In this document: positions 59,705-64,000 of the stretch, piece by piece
How the letters are laid out: every line of letters begins with the position of its first letter
Numbering within the stretch: the first letter of the stretch is position 1
Assembly: GCF_029892685.1 (NCBI RefSeq)
Contig: NZ_JARXVD010000013.1
Span: 1-64,000 of the forward strand
Length of the DNA: 64,000 nucleotides
Reading direction: 5' to 3'
Source: Mycobacterium sp. OTB74
GTDB taxonomy: Bacteria > Actinomycetota > Actinomycetes > Mycobacteriales > Mycobacteriaceae
Notes under the pieces: generated by a model
Database searches by the model: none
Told to the model about the DNA's origin: nothing
The model's input: the letters and a program-made list of their open reading frames with translations, nothing else
Made by a program: the position numbers and the translations under genes

Positions 59705-61495
59705 GTGCGCGAGTTCAGCGTTCCTGCATCCTTCACCATCGGCGAGCACGACAACGTCGTCAGTCCGGTGTTCTCCCTCGAGCGCGAAGACCCCAACCAC
59801 GTAGCAATCCAGCGGCTGGTGAACGGCACCTGGACCGACGTCACCAGCGCACAGGTCGCCACACAGGTCCGGGCCACCGCACTGGGTCTGATCGCCAACG
59901 GCGTGCAGCCCGGTGACCGGGTCGCGCTGCTGTCCGCCACCCGGTACGAGTGGCCGATCATCGACTTCGCCATCTTGTCCATCGGCGCGGTGACGGTGCC
60001 GATCTACGAGACCTCGGCCGCAGAGCAGATCCGGCACGTCATCGCCGACTCGGGCGCCTTGCTGGCGTTCGCCGAGACCGACGACCACGCCGCCAAGATC
60101 GACTCGATCCGCGCCGAATTGCCCTCACTGAAGGAAGTTTTCGTCATCGAGGGGTCGGGCCTCGACGACGTGGCCACCGCCGGCACCGGCGTCGACCCCG
60201 CCGAGCTGGACGCCCGGCTGGCCGCCATCAAATCGTCCGACCCGGCAACCCTGATCTACACCTCGGGCACCACGGGCCGGCCCAAGGGCTGCCAGCTGAC
60301 CCACTCCAACCTGTTGGCCGAGATTCGCGGCGCCAAAGCCTGCTTCCCGGACCTGCTGGCCAAGGGCGAGAAGCTGCTGGTGTTTCTACCGCTGGCCCAC
60401 GTGCTGGCGCGGGTCATCGCGGTCACCGCCTTCACCAACCAGGTGACGCTCGGCTTCACCAGCGACATCAAGAACCTGGTGCCCATCCTCGGGGTGTTCA
60501 AGCCGACGCTGGTGGTCTCAGTGCCCCGCGTCTTCGAGAAGGTCTACAACACGGCCGAGCAGAACGCCCGTAACGACGGTAAGGGCAAGATTTTCGAGCT
60601 GGCCGCCAATACCGCGATCGAGTGGAGCCAGGCACAGGACACTCCCGAGGGCCCAGGCCTGCTGTTGCGCATCAAGCACGCGGTGTTCGACAAGCTGGTC
60701 TACGGCAAGCTCAAGGCCGCTCTGGGCGGTAAGTGCGTCGGCGCCATCTCGGGCGGCGCGCCCCTGGGCTCCCGGCTCGGCCACTTCTACCGTGGCGTCG
60801 GCGTCACCATCTACGAGGGCTACGGCCTGACCGAGAGCACCGCAGCCATCACCGTCAACCGGGTCGGTGAATTGAAGGTCGGCTCGGTGGGCAAGCTGGT
60901 GCCCGGGAACAGCATGCGAATCGCCGACGACGGTGAGCTGCTGCTGTCCGGTGGCGTGGTGTTCGGCGGCTACTGGAACAACCCGACCGCCACCGAAGAG
61001 GCATTCACCGACGGCTGGTTCCACAGCGGCGACCTCGGCGCCATCGACGAAGACGGTTACCTGACCATCGTCGGCCGCAAGAAGGAGATCATCGTGACCG
61101 CGGGCGGCAAGAACGTCGCCCCGGCCCCGCTGGAAGACCAGCTGCGTGCACATCCGCTGATCAGCCAGGCCATGTGCGTAGGCGATAAGGAGCCGTTCAT
61201 CGCCGCGCTGATCACCATCGACCCCGAGGCGTTCGAAGGCTGGAAGCAGCGCAACGGCAAGGATGCCGGGGCTTCGGTCGGCGATCTGGCCGACGACCCC
61301 GATCTGGTCGCCGAAATCCAGGCGGCTGTCGATGACGCCGACGAGTCGGTATCCAAGGCCGAGGCGATCCGCAAGTTCCGGATTCTGCCGGTCGACTTCA
61401 CCGAAGACACCGGCGAGCTGACGCCGACGCTGAAGGTCAAGCGCAAGGTGGTGGCCGAGAAGTTCGCCGCCGACATCGCAGCGCTGTACAGCTAG
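59705..61495 (+). CDS. fadD15: FadD15, long-chain acyl-CoA ligase
   Basis: 596 residues from GTG 59705. AMP-binding motif YTSGTTGRPKGCQLTHSN (about residues 185-202), YEGYGLTESTAA, the hinge region WFHSGDLGAIDEDGYLTIVGRKKEIIVTAGGKNVAP and a C-terminal Lys in TPTLKVKRK. It activates long fatty acids to acyl-CoA. Size and motifs match FadD15 (Rv2187). Convergent with pimB (seven bases). Confidence 0.93.
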   Translation: MREFSVPASFTIGEHDNVVSPVFSLEREDPNHVAIQRLVNGTWTDVTSAQVATQVRATALGLIANGVQPGDRVALLSATRYEWPIIDFAILSIGAVTVPIYETSAAEQIRHVIADSGALLAFAETDDHAAKIDSIRAELPSLKEVFVIEGSGLDDVATAGTGVDPAELDARLAAIKSSDPATLIYTSGTTGRPKGCQLTHSNLLAEIRGAKACFPDLLAKGEKLLVFLPLAHVLARVIAVTAFTNQVTLGFTSDIKNLVPILGVFKPTLVVSVPRVFEKVYNTAEQNARNDGKGKIFELAANTAIEWSQAQDTPEGPGLLLRIKHAVFDKLVYGKLKAALGGKCVGAISGGAPLGSRLGHFYRGVGVTIYEGYGLTESTAAITVNRVGELKVGSVGKLVPGNSMRIADDGELLLSGGVVFGGYWNNPTATEEAFTDGWFHSGDLGAIDEDGYLTIVGRKKEIIVTAGGKNVAPAPLEDQLRAHPLISQAMCVGDKEPFIAALITIDPEAFEGWKQRNGKDAGASVGDLADDPDLVAEIQAAVDDADESVSKAEAIRKFRILPVDFTEDTGELTPTLKVKRKVVAEKFAADIAALYS

Positions 61496-61502
61496 GCCGG
61501 GC

Positions 61503-62639
61503 TCACAGCAGCTCGGTCAGCCGCTGTCCCTTGCTGCTCCACTGCCAGTTGTCGAGCACGAATTGACGACCGGCCGCGCCCATCGCTGTGGCGCGGTCGG
61601 GGTCGGCCAGCACATCACTGATTGCCGCGGCGATCGCGCCCACGTCCCGGCCGTCGACCACGCGTCCGGTCCGGCCCTCCACGACGGTTTCCGGCGCACC
61701 GCCGGAATTGCCGGCGACCACCGGAACTCCGCAGGACGAGGCCTCCAGAAACACGATGCCCAGCCCTTCCACGTCCAGACCCGAGCCGCGGGTGCGACAC
61801 GGCATGGCGAACACGTCGGCCATGGCGTGGTGGGCGGGTAGTTCGTCGCCGGGCACACCACCGGTGAACACCACGTGGTCAGTGACGCCGAAGCGGTCCG
61901 CGAGCTTATGCAGTTGGTCTCGGTATGGGCCGTTGCCGACGATCATCAGAGCCGCCCCGTCGATGCTTTGGCGGATCGCAGGCAATGCCCGAATCAGCAT
62001 GTCCTGCCCCTTGCGCGGCACCAACCGGGACACACACCCGATCACCGGTCGCTGACCCAGCCTGTAGCGGGCGCGCAATTCGGCACGTGCCACGTCGTCC
62101 GGCACAAAACGGTCGCTGTCCACTCCGGGAGCCAGGTACTCCAGCGCGGCGTTCGGACCGAAGGCCGAGGCGAAGCGGCCCCGTGTGTAATGGCTGACGA
62201 ACGTCACCACATCAGCGTTATTTCCGATGTGGCGCAATGCATTTCGTGCGATGGGCAGCATCGACCAGCCAACCTCGTGACCGTGTGTGCTGGCCACCAC
62301 CCGGGTGGCGCCGGCCTCGCGGGCCAGCGGCGTCAGCAGCGCCAGCGGTGCCGCGGCACCGAACCACACGGTGTCGATGGCGTTTCTGGTGATCAGATTG
62401 CGCATGCGCAGGGCAACCGTCGGCTCGGGCAGCATCAGCGTCGTGGGATGACGGACGACTTCATACCCGGAATCGGCGGCGGCCCGATCGTAGTCCGGTG
62501 CGCCCTTCCATTTGGGCGCGTACACCGTCAGTTGGTGTTCCCCACGGGCGATCAGTTCGCCGACGAGGTTTTCCAGGTACGACTGAATACCCCCGCGGCG
62601 CGGCGGAAAGTCATTGGTGAGCAACAGGACGCGTGACAT
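61503..62639 (-). CDS. pimB: PimB, PIM mannosyltransferase (GT4)
   Basis: 378 residues. N-terminal LLLTNDFPPRRGGIQSYLENLV, the GT4 sugar-nucleotide region VSRLVPRKGQDMLI and the EGLGIVFLEASSCGVPVVAGNSGG catalytic Glu motif. It adds the second mannose to phosphatidylinositol mannoside from GDP-mannose on the inner membrane face (PimB', Rv2188c), the base for lipomannan made by MptA and MptC. Confidence 0.93.
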   Translation of the reverse strand: MSRVLLLTNDFPPRRGGIQSYLENLVGELIARGEHQLTVYAPKWKGAPDYDRAAADSGYEVVRHPTTLMLPEPTVALRMRNLITRNAIDTVWFGAAAPLALLTPLAREAGATRVVASTHGHEVGWSMLPIARNALRHIGNNADVVTFVSHYTRGRFASAFGPNAALEYLAPGVDSDRFVPDDVARAELRARYRLGQRPVIGCVSRLVPRKGQDMLIRALPAIRQSIDGAALMIVGNGPYRDQLHKLADRFGVTDHVVFTGGVPGDELPAHHAMADVFAMPCRTRGSGLDVEGLGIVFLEASSCGVPVVAGNSGGAPETVVEGRTGRVVDGRDVGAIAAAISDVLADPDRATAMGAAGRQFVLDNWQWSSKGQRLTELL

Positions 62640-62649
62640 CGCGGTCAGG

Positions 62650-63429
62650 TTATCCGCTGAGCCACTGCCGCCACGCAGCCAGCATCGTGTCGCGGTTAAT
62701 TCCGAGGGTTTGGGTCAGCGCCGTGTCGAGGTCCGGGTGGCCGGCGCCGCACGCGACCAAGTACAACTGGCGCAGCACGGGGTCACCGAACCGGGCCCCG
62801 ACGAACCGGGCGAACCACCACGACCGGTCATAGGCCAGCGCCAGGGCGTCCCCCGTGACCTCGAAGTCGGCGTTGGTGGGCAGCACTGAGAATTCGGCCG
62901 CGCGGGCCGGGCCGGGCACCGGAGTGCGTGGCCGACCCACGTAGTCAGCGACGCCCTCGGTCAGGCTCCACGGCGCATCGGCTGCGGTAACCAACCGCGA
63001 GGCATAGTGAAAAAGCTCGTGACGCAACACGATTCGCAGCGCGCCAGGACTCATCCCGGCGGCGCCGGGAGCGAACACGATGCGTTCGACCGTCGTGGAC
63101 GCGGCGATGTCGGGCCCACCCCCGGCCAGCGCCTGGAACTCCTCGTCGGTGCCGGTGGTGATGATGGTGATCTCGCGGCGCCAGTCATCACTCCAGAACG
63201 CGGTGACGGCCTCGACTGCTGGACCGATCTCGGCGGCAATCCGGGCCGACAGGGCGGAATCTCCCAGTGCCAGCAGATGAACCGTCCGGCCGTCACGCAG
63301 GGTGATGGTGCTCGGTGCGGGGGCGACAGGCTTCGCAGGCTCGGACGGCGGTGTGGTCGCTGGCGACGGACCGGCCGGCGCGGGGCGACGAGCAAGAACG
63401 AATGCCGCGGCCGCCGCTTCAGCGGCCAA
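62650..63429 (-). CDS. Exported zinc metallopeptidase-like protein (Rv2189c position)
   Basis: 259 residues from TTG 63429, the first usual start in frame. LRHELFHYAS contains the HE-x2-H zinc motif, with SLTEGVADY downstream supplying a Glu, as in gluzincins. The frame is open upstream and encodes FRPSRRALLGLL just before the hydrophobic AEAAAAAFVLA, which would make a Tat-type signal; the true start may thus be further 5', beyond an unusual codon. Three 15-bp repeats cover that stretch. Substrate unknown; it follows the NlpC/P60 gene. Confidence 0.7.
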   Translation of the reverse strand: MAAEAAAAAFVLARRPAPAGPSPATTPPSEPAKPVAPAPSTITLRDGRTVHLLALGDSALSARIAAEIGPAVEAVTAFWSDDWRREITIITTGTDEEFQALAGGGPDIAASTTVERIVFAPGAAGMSPGALRIVLRHELFHYASRLVTAADAPWSLTEGVADYVGRPRTPVPGPARAAEFSVLPTNADFEVTGDALALAYDRSWWFARFVGARFGDPVLRQLYLVACGAGHPDLDTALTQTLGINRDTMLAAWRQWLSG

Positions 63430-63471
63430 CAGGCCGAGCAGGGCGCGGCGGGAAGGACGGAACTCGCCCCG

Positions 63472-63516
63472 TGGCGGATTCAGTAGCGCCGGACCCAGTA
63501 GCTGCGGACTCAGTAA
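63472..63516. repeat. Three tandem 15-bp repeats at the ripC/metallopeptidase junction
   Basis: Units 63472-63486, 63487-63501 and 63502-63516; on the minus strand each reads (C/T)TACTG-N-GTCCG or similar. The first one read (63516-63502) contains the ripC stop codon. Confidence 0.8.
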
Positions 63517-64000
63517 CGACGAACGTTGTGGATCGGCGCGTTGTCCACCGGCGCGACCCGCACCGGTACGCCGAAGGTCGAGGCATGCACCATCATGCCG
63601 TCGCCGATGTAGATGCCCACGTGCGACGCATCAGAGTAATAAGTGATGACATCGCCGGGCTGCATCTGGTCTCGCGACACCGGCTGACCGCCTACGGCCT
63701 GTGCGTAACTGGAATGCGGCAGCGCGATGCCGGCCTGCTGGAACGCCCACATCACCAGACCTGAACAGTCGAACGCACCGGGACCAGCGGCACCCCACGA
63801 GTACGGATCACCGATCCGGGTCAGCGCGGCCTGCACGGCGATGGCACCCGCATTGGAGCCGCCGAGCTCCGGCTGATCGACTGTCGGAGCACCATCAGCG
63901 GGCGGATTGGGGCCGGCCGCCACGATCGACGGATCCTGACCCGGCGCTGGTGGCAAAGGATTGGGTACCGCCGGCGGCGGCGGAGTCGGCGGCAGAGCGG
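63510..64000 (-). CDS. ripC: NlpC/P60 peptidoglycan endopeptidase, RipC-like (5' end outside window)
   Basis: C-terminal part only; the frame is open to the window edge and reads Pro-rich there (PPLPPTPPPPAV-like), so the start lies beyond 64000. The NlpC/P60 domain has catalytic Cys in FDCSGLVMW, His in SHVGIYIGDG and a polar third residue in VHAS. It cuts the D-Glu to DAP bond of stem peptides outside the cell. Gene order (before Rv2189c and pimB) matches RipC (Rv2190c). The stop codon lies in a 15-bp tandem repeat. Confidence 0.85.
   Translation of the reverse strand, partial: ALPPTPPPPAVPNPLPPAPGQDPSIVAAGPNPPADGAPTVDQPELGGSNAGAIAVQAALTRIGDPYSWGAAGPGAFDCSGLVMWAFQQAGIALPHSSYAQAVGGQPVSRDQMQPGDVITYYSDASHVGIYIGDGMMVHASTFGVPVRVAPVDNAPIHNVRRY

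Noticed and set aside
1..64000. tRNA, rRNA, insertion sequence or prophage genes
   Set aside because: No cloverleaf, transposase motif, integrase or phage structural gene was recognised by reading both strands.

Overview
The window is chromosomal DNA from a mycobacterium (Mycobacterium or Mycolicibacterium). It has high GC, many GTG starts and very tight operons. It follows most of the gene order I remember for M. tuberculosis Rv2144c to Rv2190c: wag31, yggT, sepF, yggS, pgeF, ftsZ, ftsQ, murC, murG, ftsW, mraY, murF, murE, pbpB, ftsL-like, rsmH, mraZ, then lppM, idsA2, mptA, pknL, aroG, mptC, fadD15, pimB and ripC. No RNA gene, insertion sequence or CRISPR array was seen.

Layout. (1) 0.3-6.6 kb: two large exported surface proteins, one with cadherin/VCBS-like repeats and one with a seven-repeat YVTN beta-propeller, then a small haemophore-like secreted protein. 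(2) 6.7-14.2 kb: an AAA/LuxR-type regulator that lacks its DNA-binding end, then narK and a one-polypeptide assimilatory nitrate reductase fused to a diflavin reductase. (3) 14.4-34.8 kb: the division and cell-wall (dcw) cluster on the minus strand. Most genes from mraZ to ftsQ overlap by 1-4 bases, and mraZ is preceded by a three-copy MraZ box. murD, expected between mraY and ftsW, is absent. (4) 35.1-43.2 kb: envelope and isoprenoid genes (lppM, idsA2, mptA), the kinase pknL with its DNA-binding partner, and aroG. (5) 43.3-54.2 kb: an 11-kb copper-linked block lying between aroG and the Rv2179c-like ribonuclease, genes I remember as adjacent in M. tuberculosis. (6) 54.2-64.0 kb: mptC, an acyltransferase, an ArsA-like ATPase, two SRPBCC proteins, fadD15, pimB, a metallopeptidase and the 3' part of ripC.

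The block in region 5 is the main discovery candidate. It encodes the ECF sigma factor SigC, a membrane protein with an anti-sigma zinc motif (H-x3-C-x2-C), a CtpB-type copper ATPase, an Rv0102-like CtaG/CopD membrane protein, a PepSY protein with a His-rich loop, a DUF5134 protein with a His/Met-rich loop, a YcnI protein and a CopC-CopD fusion. Four of its transcription units are preceded by the same two-part element: GGGAAC (once GGGAGA), exactly 17 bases, then CGAC(T/C)A. I read this as a compact SigC copper regulon with its own promoter signature and a candidate anti-sigma factor.

Several non-coding structures also stand out: an AT-rich perfect inverted repeat between wag31 and yggT; a 26-bp tandem repeat that supplies the stop codons of both convergent genes mptA and the Rv2175c homologue; three evenly spaced small hairpins upstream of a DUF3040 gene; a second, oppositely oriented pair of MraZ-like boxes; and adjacent palindromes in the divergent copper-gene promoter region. 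Comparisons with other mycobacteria are from memory, not from a search.
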